DNA of 64,000 nt. It comes from Chitinophagaceae bacterium. Lineage in GTDB: Bacteria; Bacteroidota; Bacteroidia; Chitinophagales; Chitinophagaceae. The stretch's first letter is position 1. The number at the start of each line of letters is the position of its first letter. Below, in pieces: positions 17,586 through 25,917 of this stretch. The stretch covers positions 1,488,001 to 1,552,000 of the forward strand of contig JANINS010000003.1 of assembly GCA_024508725.1 (NCBI GenBank). Reading direction: 5' to 3'. The notes below the pieces were generated by a model. It was not told the origin of the DNA, did not search any database, and saw only the letters and a program-made list of their open reading frames with translations. Made by a program: the position numbers and the translations under genes.

Positions 17586-17593
17586 CAAAAGTA
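17586..17593 (-). promoter_or_regulatory. -7 box of rplS
   Basis: Minus-strand TACTTTTG 24 bases before the ATG at 17562. Confidence 0.5.
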
Positions 17594-17678
17594 GGGGCTT
17601 TACACCGAAAAGGGAAATAAAATCAAAAGTTTTTCCCTTTAACAAATGCAAATATTGATTTTTTATGATGTGAACAGC

Positions 17679-19226
17679 TTACCAAAGGCTGTTTTTTCGT
17701 CTTCTTGTCGTTCCGCCAAGCCCTAAAGCTCCTAAAAGACTACGGGTGATGACTGATGCTGCAGTTCTGCCAACCTGTTTCACCACAGGATTATCAAAAA
17801 AGCTTTCTTCTTTAGGTTGAGCTTTTCTTGTTTTTGATGATTCTTCTGATGGTTTTTCTGCTTCTTCTGCTTGGGAAGCTGCTTCCAGCTTTTGATTCAG
17901 GATCTCGTAAGCACTATGACTGTCAACCTCCTGGCTGTATTTTGCCGTTAGTTTACTTTGATTTACTATCTGCTGTATCTCAGCATCAGATAATATATCC
18001 ATCCTACTTTTTGGCGGAATGAGCATGGTATGAACCAAAGGTGTTGGAATCCCTTTTTCGTTCAAGAGGGTTACGAAAGCTTCTCCAATTCCCATTTGGG
18101 TGAGCAGTTCTGCTGTTTTATAGAATGCAGTTTCAGGAAAGTTCTCAGCAGCCTGCCTGATGGTTTTGCGATCCGCTGCAGTAAAAGCTCTTAACGCATG
18201 CTGAATCTTTAAACCCAACTGGCTGAGAATAGAAGCCGGAACATCCTGTGGGTTTTGCGTACAGAAGAAAATACCAATTCCTTTAGAACGGATCAGTTTG
18301 ATCACCGTTTCCATCTGATCTAATAACGCATCGGTGGCTTCTTCAAATACCAGGTGGGCTTCATCGATAAACAATACCAACTTGGGTTTATCCATATCGC
18401 CTTCTTCAGGAGAAACAGCATAAAGTTCTGCCAAAAGCTGCAGCATGAACGTTGAGAACAGTTTCGGACGATCCTGCATATCTGTAACACGAAGAATATT
18501 GATCATTCCTCTGCCATCGTCCGAGATCCGCATCAGGTCTTCTACTTCAAAACTTTTCTCACCGAAGAAAACATCTGCTCCCTGTTGTTGTAATTCTATC
18601 ACTTTTCTAAGGATCGTTCCGGTTGAGGTAGTCGATATCTTTCCGTAAACAGCTTCGATATCTTTCTTGCCTTCGTTGCCTACATATTGAAGCACTTTGA
18701 TGAAGTCTTTCAGATCCAGCAAAGGCAATTTATTATCGTCGCAATATTTAAAGATCATTGCTACCAAACCACTTTGGGTATCATTCAACCCAAGTATCTT
18801 ACTCAGCAGTATTGGACCGAATTCTGAAACCGTAGCTCTCAATTGAACACCGGCTCCTTTGTTTAAAGTAAACAGTTCAACCGGGTAAGCTGAAGGTTTG
18901 TAATCGATACCCAGCAGTTTTGCTCTTTCGCTGATCTTTTCATTAGCCGTACCTGCTGCAGCAATTCCGCTCAGGTCACCTTTAATGTCCATCAAAAGCA
19001 CAGGAACGCTGTTGTCGCTCAGCACTTCACTCAGCATTTGCAGCGTTTTGGTTTTACCTGTACCGGTTGCTCCTGCAATTAGTCCGTGGCGATTCATGGT
19101 TTTGAGTGGCAGAAACACATCTGCACCGGCAACAACATTTCCATCCTGCATGGCAACACCGATCTTAGCCTTCTCACCTTTGAATGAATAGCCTGCATTT
19201 ACTGCTTCAACAAAGTTTTGCGACAT
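17679..19226 (-). CDS. HerA-like/DUF853 ATPase (YjgR family)
   Basis: 515-residue P-loop ATPase with Walker A GATGTGKT (52-59), Walker B LVLFIDEAHLVFEEA, and the sensor region FFCTQNPQDVP. This matches the DUF853 (YjgR) branch of the HerA/FtsK superfamily. Members are hexameric; their role is not well defined. The acidic, Gln-rich linker near residue 450 ends in a basic GGTTRRRKNSLW tail. It starts 14 bases after the GroES-like gene on the same strand and is probably cotranscribed with it. Confidence 0.88.
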   Translation of the reverse strand: MSQNFVEAVNAGYSFKGEKAKIGVAMQDGNVVAGADVFLPLKTMNRHGLIAGATGTGKTKTLQMLSEVLSDNSVPVLLMDIKGDLSGIAAAGTANEKISERAKLLGIDYKPSAYPVELFTLNKGAGVQLRATVSEFGPILLSKILGLNDTQSGLVAMIFKYCDDNKLPLLDLKDFIKVLQYVGNEGKKDIEAVYGKISTTSTGTILRKVIELQQQGADVFFGEKSFEVEDLMRISDDGRGMINILRVTDMQDRPKLFSTFMLQLLAELYAVSPEEGDMDKPKLVLFIDEAHLVFEEATDALLDQMETVIKLIRSKGIGIFFCTQNPQDVPASILSQLGLKIQHALRAFTAADRKTIRQAAENFPETAFYKTAELLTQMGIGEAFVTLLNEKGIPTPLVHTMLIPPKSRMDILSDAEIQQIVNQSKLTAKYSQEVDSHSAYEILNQKLEAASQAEEAEKPSEESSKTRKAQPKEESFFDNPVVKQVGRTAASVITRSLLGALGLGGTTRRRKNSLW

Positions 19227-19240
19227 AACAAGAGTTGTGG

Positions 19241-19612
19241 TTAAAGTTCTTCATCTCTTTCGAGCATCAAAATAGCACTTTGCGGAACAATGAACAGTTT
19301 TTCGCCTTCATATATCACTTCTGTGGCGGCATTTAACAGGAATATCGCAAGGTCACCTTCTTTGGCTTGCAGCGGAATGTATTTCACCTGCTCTTCTTCA
19401 CTTTTCCACGGCTCGTTTTCTACAGGCAACGGAATGGCATAACCTGGTCCGGCTTTGATCACATAACCTTGCTGCACTCTCTCTTTTTCCTGGATGCCGG
19501 GTGGTAAATACAAACCGGAAGAAGTTCTTTCGTCAGGCTTTGAAGGACGAATCAAGAGCCTATCGCCAATGACGATGAGTTTTTTGAGTTTATTATCGGA
19601 GGTTAGAAGCAT
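19241..19612 (-). CDS. GroES-like co-chaperonin homologue
   Basis: About 124 residues with a Cpn10 fold: VIGDRLLIRPSKPDERTSSGLYLPPG at the N-terminus (mobile-loop region), then KAGPGYAIPLP, EGDLAIFLLNAATEVIYEGEKLFIVPQSAI. It is longer than canonical GroES (about 95) and lacks an adjacent groEL, so it is likely a divergent second copy. The frame runs to a TTG at 19690, but that TTG lies in a -7 box and the intervening DNA is an RA repeat copy; the ATG at 19612 starts right before the conserved region. Confidence 0.85.
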   Translation of the reverse strand: MLLTSDNKLKKLIVIGDRLLIRPSKPDERTSSGLYLPPGIQEKERVQQGYVIKAGPGYAIPLPVENEPWKSEEEQVKYIPLQAKEGDLAIFLLNAATEVIYEGEKLFIVPQSAILMLERDEEL

Positions 19613-19621
19613 TTGAATACC

Positions 19622-19663
19622 AGCTTTAGATCTTCGTAGCATCGTCCGTTGCGTCGCAAGCAC
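19622..19663 (-). repeat. RA repeat copy 4, in the 5' leader of the GroES-like gene
   Basis: Contains GCGACGCAACGGACGATGCTACGAAG on the minus strand in pieces matching copy 10 (CAACAGACGATGCTATGAAA). It lies between the -7 box at 19688-19695 and the chosen ATG, so it would be transcribed as untranslated leader. Confidence 0.55.
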
Positions 19664-19687
19664 TTTATCTTTCGAAACAACGGGCGG

Positions 19688-19695
19688 CAAAGATA
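19688..19695 (-). promoter_or_regulatory. -7 box of the GroES-like/HerA unit
   Basis: Minus-strand TATCTTTG. Its terminal TTG is the spurious upstream start of the open frame. The transcript would start near 19682, leaving a leader of about 70 bases. Confidence 0.5.
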
Positions 19696-19738
19696 AAGCT
19701 GTAGAAAACGTGATGAAACAGTGCTTTTGGTTGAAGTG

Positions 19739-19782
19739 ACCTGAGACAAACCTGAGATAAACCTGAGATAGACCTGAGACTG
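19739..19782 (+). repeat. Four tandem 11-base units ACCTGAGAYAA
   Basis: ACCTGAGACAA, ACCTGAGATAA, ACCTGAGATAG and ACCTGAGACTG follow one another without gaps. The flanking 357-base gap (19691-20047) holds no gene that I can see; besides this array it contains RA copy 5. Confidence 0.8.
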
Positions 19783-19890
19783 ATAGGCATGTGGGTTGAA
19801 TGGCTGTAACCTGACCGAAAGTAAACTATACCTAGCTACCGAAGTCTAATACCTTCTTACTATTTCGCATTGCTGAATAGCGATAAGAAA

Positions 19891-19950
19891 GTACAAGTGA
19901 GTGACACAACGGAAGCTAAATAGTAGCATTAAAGCCTGATCAATAAAATA
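19891..19950 (+). repeat. RA repeat copy 5
   Basis: GTACAAGTGAGTGACACAAC followed by GGAAGCTAAATAGTAGC, an intact example of the second subtype. Upstream TTCTTACTATT and AATAGCGATAAGAA can pair imperfectly. Confidence 0.75.
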
Positions 19951-20047
19951 ATGGCTTAAATGTTGTACAGCTGTTTTAACAAAATTTACGTTGTATCTCA
20001 TAGCTTTATAAATTCGTAGAACTTTATTTTATTCAAAACACTGAACC

Positions 20048-20746
20048 ATGGACGAAAAAAAGAAATACAGGATCCTGCTTTGTGAAGATGATCAGAATCT
20101 TGGAATGGTATTAAAGAATTACCTGGAACTGAATGATTATGATGTTACATTGGAAAGAGATGGTCGTTTGGGACTGGCTGCTTTTCAACGTGAGAAATTC
20201 GATATATGTCTTTTAGACGTGATGATGCCGAACATGGACGGATTTACCCTTGCTGAGGAAATTCGTGATGTGGATCCGGATATTCCATTGTTCTTTTTGA
20301 GTGCAAAAACGATGAAGGAAGATATTATCCAGGGATATAAACTTGGTGCAGACGATTATATTACCAAGCCTTTTGATAGTGAAGTGCTTCTGCTGAAGAT
20401 AAAAGCGATATTGAAGCGTAATGAAGAGCTTACCAAAGAATCGGAAAATATCGAGTTTGACCTGGGAAAATATCACTTCAATCCAAAGCTTCGCCAATTG
20501 ATCGTGGATGGCAGAACACAAACTTTATCTCCGAAAGAGAATGAGTTGCTGAAGATGCTGGCTGAGCATAAGAATGATCTGTTGCCAAGAGAAAGAGCAT
20601 TGAAAAAGATCTGGGGTAGCGATACTTACTTTAACGGTAGAAGTATGGATGTGTACATTGCCAAACTTCGTAAATACCTGAAAGAAGATACCAATATCGA
20701 GATCGTGAACATACATGGCAACGGTTTCAGGTTGGTAGCGCCTTAA
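20048..20746 (+). CDS. OmpR-family response regulator (RprY-like)
   Basis: 232 residues: an N-terminal receiver with acidic pocket ED-D (13-15), phospho-acceptor Asp57 (LLDVMMPNMDG) and conserved Lys in YITKPF, then an OmpR/PhoB winged helix (LSPKENELLKMLAEHKNDLLPRE, SMDVYIAKLRKYL). The sequence style, including LDVMMPNMDGF and the C-terminal HGNGFRL, resembles the Bacteroidota regulator RprY. No histidine kinase is adjacent, so it is an orphan here. It is followed by a strong terminator. Confidence 0.92.
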   Translation: MDEKKKYRILLCEDDQNLGMVLKNYLELNDYDVTLERDGRLGLAAFQREKFDICLLDVMMPNMDGFTLAEEIRDVDPDIPLFFLSAKTMKEDIIQGYKLGADDYITKPFDSEVLLLKIKAILKRNEELTKESENIEFDLGKYHFNPKLRQLIVDGRTQTLSPKENELLKMLAEHKNDLLPRERALKKIWGSDTYFNGRSMDVYIAKLRKYLKEDTNIEIVNIHGNGFRLVAP

Positions 20747-20777
20747 CCGGTGATTTCCGGGATTTGAATGATATGGA

Positions 20778-20803
20778 GCCTCGAGATATCGAGGCTTTTT
20801 TTT
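20778..20803 (+). terminator. Terminator after the response regulator
   Basis: Stem GCCTCGA (20778-20784) with TCGAGGC (20789-20795), loop GATA, followed by eight T. Confidence 0.88.
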
Positions 20804-20856
20804 GCACAGAGGTAACAGAGTAAGCTGAGTTTCTCTCTAGCTCCTTAGCTCTGTGC
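20804..20856. repeat. Inverted repeat GCACAGAG...CTCTGTGC
   Basis: Arms at 20804-20811 and 20849-20856. The same word forms the stem of the terminator at 61308-61337. Non-coding. Confidence 0.5.
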
Positions 20857-20911
20857 GATTTAACATAAACATTAGTACCGGTTGGATAATTTTATTCTTT
20901 CAACTATCAAC

Positions 20912-21184
20912 ATGCGAATTATCCAGAAATTGCTTTTTGCTGTAACAGGAATTTTAGGTGCTTCTTTCGGTGCATTGACGGTGATGCTGGCTAACTGGGC
21001 CTTTAATCTGGGCTTGACAGGAATGGAAGCTTTCTTTTATGGACTGGCCGGAGGTTTGATGCTTGGCTGGGTGATCGCTATTTATGTGTCGATGATCATT
21101 ATGAAATACATCAGGAAGAAGATGATGACGAAGTTAGGAGGAGTATTTTCGATTGCGGAAAATCTCTTTAGAAAAAGATATTGA
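20912..21184 (+). CDS. Small two-helix membrane protein, unknown function
   Basis: About 90 residues from the ATG at 20912 (the frame itself starts at a TTG at 20882). Two hydrophobic segments, LLFAVTGILGASFGALTVML and AFFYGLAGGLMLGWVIAIYV, then a basic KYIRKKMMTKLGG segment. Gly-rich helices suggest close packing or oligomerisation. No recognised domain. It is convergent with ruvB across a shared hairpin. Confidence 0.7.
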   Translation: MRIIQKLLFAVTGILGASFGALTVMLANWAFNLGLTGMEAFFYGLAGGLMLGWVIAIYVSMIIMKYIRKKMMTKLGGVFSIAENLFRKRY

Positions 21185-21188
21185 AAAA

Positions 21189-21213
21189 GTGAACCACTCT
21201 TGTAGAGTGGCTC
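21189..21213 (-). terminator. Hairpin between the small membrane protein gene and ruvB
   Basis: CCACTC (21194-21199) with GAGTGG (21205-21210), extended by TGA/TCA past one mismatch. The T-run lies on the minus-strand side, so it mainly terminates ruvB. Confidence 0.6.
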
Positions 21214-21215
21214 AT

Positions 21216-22244
21216 TCAAAATAATCCTTGCTGATTTCCTTTTTGTGGTGTTTTCCCAAGATGTTCGTAAGCCTTAGGTGTTACTTCTCTTCCTCTCGGC
21301 GTTCTTTGTAAAAAACCTTCCTGTATCAGGAATGGCTCATACACTTCTTCTAATGTTCCGGGTTCTTCACCAACTGCAGTAGCAATGGTTGTAATACCAA
21401 CTGGTCCGCCTTTGAATTTTTCGATGATGCAGGAGAGAATACGATTGTCCATTTCATCTAAGCCATGTTCATCAACATTCAATGCTTTAAGTGCATGTTG
21501 AGTAATGCCAAGATCAATGTTTCCATCGTTTAACACCTGTGCAAAATCACGAACTCTTCTAAGTAGTCCGTTAGCAATTCTCGGAGTACCACGACTACGT
21601 CTGGCAATTTCGTGAGATGCATCTGAAGTGATCGGTGTATCGAGAATTGCTGAACTTCTTTCAATAATCTTTTTTAAAACATCGGCTGTATAATACTCGA
21701 GTCTAGATTTGATACCGAATCTTGAAAGCAATGGTGCTGTAAGCAAGCCACTTCTTGTAGTTGCACCGATCAATGTGAATTGATTGAGTGAAAGCTGGAT
21801 GCTTCTTGCATTTGGACCGGAATCGATCATAATATCAATCCGGAAATCTTCCATGGCAGCATAAAGGTATTCTTCTACCACTGTACTTAAGCGATGGATC
21901 TCATCAATGAACAAAACATCATTTGGTTGAAGATTGGTGAGCAATCCTGCAAGATCTCCCGGCTTTTCGATAACCGGGCCTGATGTTTCTTTGATGTTTA
22001 CGCCCAGCTCGTTTGCTACAATTCGGCTTAAAGTTGTTTTACCTAAACCCGGAGGCCCGTGAAATAAAACATGATCTAATGCTTCGCCACGAATCTTGGC
22101 AGCTTTGATGAAGATGCGAAGGTTTTCGATGATCTGCGCCTGCCCCGAAAAATCTTCAATTTCTTTAGGGCGAATACTGTTCTCAAACTCCTTATCAGCA
22201 GCACTCAAACTTTCTTTTCCGGTATTCAGATTCGGATTGGACAT
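21216..22244 (-). CDS. ruvB: Holliday junction branch-migration ATPase RuvB
   Basis: Full-length (342 aa) AAA+ motor. Walker [11 protein letters not shown], Walker [10 protein letters not shown], sensor/arginine-finger segment [13 protein letters not shown], and the C-terminal winged helix with [13 protein letters not shown]. It drives branch migration of Holliday junctions with RuvA and RuvC, which are not here. Divergent from the SDR gene with only about 30 bases between starts. Confidence 0.97.
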   Translation of the reverse strand: MSNPNLNTGKESLSAADKEFENSIRPKEIEDFSGQAQIIENLRIFIKAAKIRGEALDHVLFHGPPGLGKTTLSRIVANELGVNIKETSGPVIEKPGDLAGLLTNLQPNDVLFIDEIHRLSTVVEEYLYAAMEDFRIDIMIDSGPNARSIQLSLNQFTLIGATTRSGLLTAPLLSRFGIKSRLEYYTADVLKKIIERSSAILDTPITSDASHEIARRSRGTPRIANGLLRRVRDFAQVLNDGNIDLGITQHALKALNVDEHGLDEMDNRILSCIIEKFKGGPVGITTIATAVGEEPGTLEEVYEPFLIQEGFLQRTPRGREVTPKAYEHLGKTPQKGNQQGLF

Positions 22245-22274
22245 GGCTGCAATTTAAGAACGTAATTTTATGTG

Positions 22275-22970
22275 ATGGAACAAAAGATCATATTAGTTAC
22301 CGGTGCCAACCGTGGAATTGGATTGGAGATTGTGAAAGAAGTTGCTGAGATGGGACATAAAGCAATTCTTACAGCAAGAGATGAGATGAAAGGAAAAGCT
22401 GCGGCTGAAGAAATACAACGGAAAGGATTGGATGTATATTTTATTCAATTGGATGCAGCAGATGAAAGTTTGGTGAATAAAGCTGCAAAGCAAGTTGCTG
22501 ATCAGTTTGGAAAACTAGATGTGCTGATCAACAATGCTGGGATATTCAACGATCGGGAAAATAGTTTATCTGTTTCGAAGAAAGCAATCCAGGAACACCT
22601 GGATGTAAACTTCCTCGGTCCATTGATGGTAAGCCAGGCTTTTATTCCGTTGTTGAAGAAAAGCGAAGAAGGAAGGATCATTAATTTCAGCAGCCAGATG
22701 GGAAGGCTGAATGGAATGGGCGGAGGTTCTGCAGCTTACCGATTTAGCAAAACTGCGATCAATAGTTTAACTGCTGTAATGGCTGCTGATCTTACATCAA
22801 CAAACATTAAGGTGAATAGCATGTGCCCTGGCTGGGTGAAGACAGACATGGGTGGTGTCGGTGCTCCGAAGAGTTTACAACAAGGTGCGGATACAGCAGT
22901 TTGGCTGGCTACAAGCGAAAAAATTCCTACAGGTAAATTTTTTGCCGACAGAAGAGAAACGGAATGGTGA
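22275..22970 (+). CDS. Short-chain dehydrogenase/reductase
   Basis: 231 residues of the classical SDR fold: TGANRGIG nucleotide motif near the N-terminus, LINNAGIF, catalytic Ser in INFSSQMGR and the YxxxK-like pair in AAYRFSKTAINS, then CPGWVKTDMGG. Carbonyl-reductase-like members of this type use NADPH. The substrate is unknown. An earlier GTG at 22272 is in frame; ATG at 22275 is preferred. A TAATTTTA box ends four bases before that ATG. Confidence 0.9.
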   Translation: MEQKIILVTGANRGIGLEIVKEVAEMGHKAILTARDEMKGKAAAEEIQRKGLDVYFIQLDAADESLVNKAAKQVADQFGKLDVLINNAGIFNDRENSLSVSKKAIQEHLDVNFLGPLMVSQAFIPLLKKSEEGRIINFSSQMGRLNGMGGGSAAYRFSKTAINSLTAVMAADLTSTNIKVNSMCPGWVKTDMGGVGAPKSLQQGADTAVWLATSEKIPTGKFFADRRETEW

Positions 22971-23013
22971 GGTGGTAAAATCGTGAATGGTCAGTGATGA
23001 AAATGGATAGATA

Positions 23014-23070
23014 GTACAAGTGAGTGACACAACGAAGTATCATAGTAGCAATGCAGCTGGCCAAATAAAA
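23014..23070 (+). repeat. RA repeat copy 6
   Basis: GTACAAGTGAGTGACACAAC, then GAAGTATCATAGTAGCAATG and CAGCTGGCCAAATAAAA. It gives a good view of the right end of the family (CAGCTGaCCAAATAAA). It sits between convergent SDR and deacetylase genes. Confidence 0.75.
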
Positions 23071-23071
23071 A

Positions 23072-23824
23072 TTATCTGCTCAACTCTTCTACTTTATAAA
23101 ACCTGAGTCCAAGTTGTTTTGCTCTTGAAAGAATATAGATCAGCCTGTTCTCAGAGATACAGAGATTGGGTGAAGAATTGATCTTGTGAGCCAGGAATAC
23201 CACAGCGTTGGAATGATCTTTTGCACTTTCCAGCATGCGGGTGATATTGTCTTTAGAAAGACCTGCTTCATCAATATTCAGCGAACGGAAACAGGTTTTC
23301 CCCTTGTCCCTGCAAACACTTTTACTATAATCGTTTGTTCCATTGAGCAAACGAATGCTTCTAAAAAGACTCAGCATGGCTCCATCGAGTACTTCGTTAT
23401 GCTGGCCAAACGGATAAGCAAAATTCTTAGGAAAAATACCGTCTTTTCGCATGCTGTCTAATCCTTCACGAACTTCTTTATGCATCACCTCCTGTAGTGT
23501 TTTGTTTTTAAGCATGTTCACGAGGTTAGCATGACGTGTGGTGTGAAAACCAATTTCATGACCATGCTGTTGAATGATCTTCAACCTGGTTTTTTGTTGT
23601 GGAGTGAGCATGGGATAATGTGATACATAGAAAGTAGCTTTTGCACCAAACGAGTCTAGTATTGGAAGATATTTATACCAATCATCTATGTAGTTGTCAT
23701 CGAATGTTAGCACAATACCACCTTGCAAATTGCCATTGCGAACATATTTTTTACAACTAAAACCAATGGTGGCGATCGTTACAAGTAATGCAAAGCTGGC
23801 AAGCTTTAATAAAGAGCGGCTCAT
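23072..23824 (-). CDS. Polysaccharide deacetylase (NodB domain) lipoprotein
   Basis: 250 residues. N-terminal hydrophobic segment ends at Cys24 (GFSC), a probable lipid anchor though the lipobox is loose. The NodB domain shows VLTFDDNY (first Asp and metal-binding Asp), HGHEIGFHTTRHAN (the HxxxH metal ligands) and FAYPFGQ. Such enzymes remove N- or O-acetyl groups from surface glycans. Neighbouring glycosyltransferases on the other strand suggest a role in the same surface polymer. The sequence ATAAGTAGTT is repeated 14 bases apart at its start (23823-23846). Confidence 0.88.
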   Translation of the reverse strand: MSRSLLKLASFALLVTIATIGFSCKKYVRNGNLQGGIVLTFDDNYIDDWYKYLPILDSFGAKATFYVSHYPMLTPQQKTRLKIIQQHGHEIGFHTTRHANLVNMLKNKTLQEVMHKEVREGLDSMRKDGIFPKNFAYPFGQHNEVLDGAMLSLFRSIRLLNGTNDYSKSVCRDKGKTCFRSLNIDEAGLSKDNITRMLESAKDHSNAVVFLAHKINSSPNLCISENRLIYILSRAKQLGLRFYKVEELSR

Positions 23825-24035
23825 AAGTAGTTACGGATAAGTAGTTCTAAGATAGAAGAGCACTATGCATCATTTTTCTTAGTCAGCTAGTTTTAAGCTA
23901 ATCTTCAGCGGATCAGTGTGTTTTATATGCAAATTGATAGAGGCTTTAATTGTTTTTTTATTGATTTTGTGTTATGTGATTGATCTCTTGACAGAAACAT
24001 TTGAAGAATAAACTGGTACATCTGTAGCACCATCT

Positions 24036-24043
24036 TACATTTG
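24036..24043 (+). promoter_or_regulatory. -7 box of the GT4 gene, leaderless-type
   Basis: TACATTTG ends four bases before the ATG at 24048. The preceding gap 23825-24035 holds no gene that I can see. Confidence 0.55.
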
Positions 24044-24047
24044 CCGC

Positions 24048-25028
24048 ATGCATGTTGCAATCGTAAATAACGCTGTTATTCCTGCTGTGAAGTATGGTGG
24101 AATTGAACGTGTGATCTGGTGGCTGGGAAAAGAACTGGTGAAGAAAGGACATAAAGTTACTTACCTGGTTGCTGCAGGCTCGAAATGTGATTTTGCTGAT
24201 GTGATCTTTCTTGATAAAAGACCTTATCACCAGCAACTTCCTGAAGCTATCGACCTGGTGCATTACCATGCCGATTGTGATTATGAAACAAAAAAGCCTT
24301 ACCTGTACACGTTGCATGGAAATGTGTATACGCAGCAATCAAAATTTTACATCAATACTGTAGCGCTTTCTGCCAATCATGCAGCACGAATGAATTCGGT
24401 TGCTTATGTGCACAACGGTTTGGATTTTGACGAGTACGGAAAACCAGATCTGGATCAGCGCAGAAATTTCTTTCACTTTTTGGGTGATGCAGCATGGAAA
24501 GTGAAGAACCTTAAGGGAGCGATCAAAATTGCAAAAGCTGCGCATGAAAAAATCGCCGTATTGGGAGGAAGCAGGATCAATACCAGCCAGGGAATCAAGA
24601 TCAACTTTGCGAAGAATGCAAAATTCTATGGAAAGGTGGGAGGTGATCAGAAGAACTATTTACTCAATCAATCAAAAGGATTGATCTTTCCTGTTCTGTG
24701 GCACGAGCCTTTTGGATTAGCTGTAATAGAGAGTTTGTATTTTGGATGTCCTGTATTTGCTACTCCGTTTGGAAGTCTGCCTGAATTAGTGACAAAAGAA
24801 GTAGGTGTTTTATCTGATAGTTATTCAGAACTTTCAACTGCTATTCAAAATGCAGGAGCTTTTGATAAAAAAAGATGTCATGAATATGTGAGGGAAAATT
24901 TTTCTTCAGGGAAAATGACTGAGGAATACCTGAAAGTATATGAGAAGTTGCTGAATGGAGAAACACTAAATCCCACAGAACCCATCATCAAAGAAGATTT
25001 TTCACAACTGCTACAAATGCGATCCTGA
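24048..25028 (+). CDS. Glycosyltransferase family 4
   Basis: 326 residues with a GT-B fold: GGIERVIWWLGKELVKKGHKVTYL at the N-terminus and the C-terminal nucleotide-sugar site HEPFGLAVIESLYFGCPVFATPFGSLPELV, with the conserved Glu of the EX7E motif. It transfers a sugar from a nucleotide donor; donor and acceptor cannot be inferred. It leads a co-directional run of three transferases (next genes at 25031 and 25918). Confidence 0.92.
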   Translation: MHVAIVNNAVIPAVKYGGIERVIWWLGKELVKKGHKVTYLVAAGSKCDFADVIFLDKRPYHQQLPEAIDLVHYHADCDYETKKPYLYTLHGNVYTQQSKFYINTVALSANHAARMNSVAYVHNGLDFDEYGKPDLDQRRNFFHFLGDAAWKVKNLKGAIKIAKAAHEKIAVLGGSRINTSQGIKINFAKNAKFYGKVGGDQKNYLLNQSKGLIFPVLWHEPFGLAVIESLYFGCPVFATPFGSLPELVTKEVGVLSDSYSELSTAIQNAGAFDKKRCHEYVRENFSSGKMTEEYLKVYEKLLNGETLNPTEPIIKEDFSQLLQMRS

Positions 25029-25030
25029 AA

Positions 25031-25906
25031 GTGAAGGTTACCGGTTTTACCATAATAAAGAATGCGATCAAGTTCGATTTTCCAATCAGGGAAGCGATAC
25101 TTTCTGTGTTGCCACTTTGCGATGATTTTGTTGTGGCTGTTGGCGATTCGGAAGATGATACTAGAGCGATGATACAATCTCTTGCTCCGGGTAAAATAAA
25201 GATCATCGATACTGTATGGGATAAAAATTTAAATCTGAACGGAGCCGTACTTGCTGCAGAAACAAACAAGGCATTCCAGGCAATCGGTTCAGATAGTGAC
25301 TGGTGTTTTTATATCCAGGGTGATGAGGTGTTGCACGAGAAATATTACGAGGTGATCCGGAACGGAATAATGCGTTGGAAAGATGATACACGTGTAGATG
25401 GTCTGCTGTTTAAATACCTTCATTTCTATGGGTCGTATGATTATGTGGGTGTTTCATCAAAATGGTATCGAAATGAAATCCGTATCATAAGAAATCATAA
25501 AAACATCTATTCTTATTTAGATGCGCAAGGCTTTCGAAAAGGTGATAATGAAAAGCTGAACGTGAAAGCCCTGGATGCTTACATCTATCATTATGGTTGG
25601 GTTCGTGAACCGGAAACGATGAACAACAAGTTAGAGAACACAAAGAATTTCTGGGGTGGTGTTACACTCGATCCTTCAGAAACAGTTTATACCGGTAGTT
25701 TCGATTATACATTGATCGATGCATTGGAAAAATTCAAAGGAACACATCCTGCTATCATGCACGAAAGGATCGAACGAATGAACTGGAAGTTCGATTATGA
25801 TCTTAGTTACAACAATTACAAGTTCAAAGACAAAGTGAAGAACCTGCTGGAAAAGATCACCGGTAAAAGATTGTTCGATTATAAAAATTATAAACTGCTT
25901 CGCTGA
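25031..25906 (+). CDS. GT2-like glycosyltransferase
   Basis: 291 residues starting at GTG 25031, two bases after the previous stop. VTGFTIIKNAIKFDFPIREAI and the acidic motif FYIQGDEVLHE in place of DxD mark a GT-A fold related to family 2. No membrane helices, so it is probably cytoplasmic. Very likely cotranscribed and working with the GT4 upstream. Confidence 0.82.
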   Translation: MKVTGFTIIKNAIKFDFPIREAILSVLPLCDDFVVAVGDSEDDTRAMIQSLAPGKIKIIDTVWDKNLNLNGAVLAAETNKAFQAIGSDSDWCFYIQGDEVLHEKYYEVIRNGIMRWKDDTRVDGLLFKYLHFYGSYDYVGVSSKWYRNEIRIIRNHKNIYSYLDAQGFRKGDNEKLNVKALDAYIYHYGWVREPETMNNKLENTKNFWGGVTLDPSETVYTGSFDYTLIDALEKFKGTHPAIMHERIERMNWKFDYDLSYNNYKFKDKVKNLLEKITGKRLFDYKNYKLLR

Positions 25907-25917
25907 AATATTAGTAC

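Noticed and set aside
19739-19782. CRISPR array
   Set aside because: Units are 11 bases with no spacers; no cas genes in the window.
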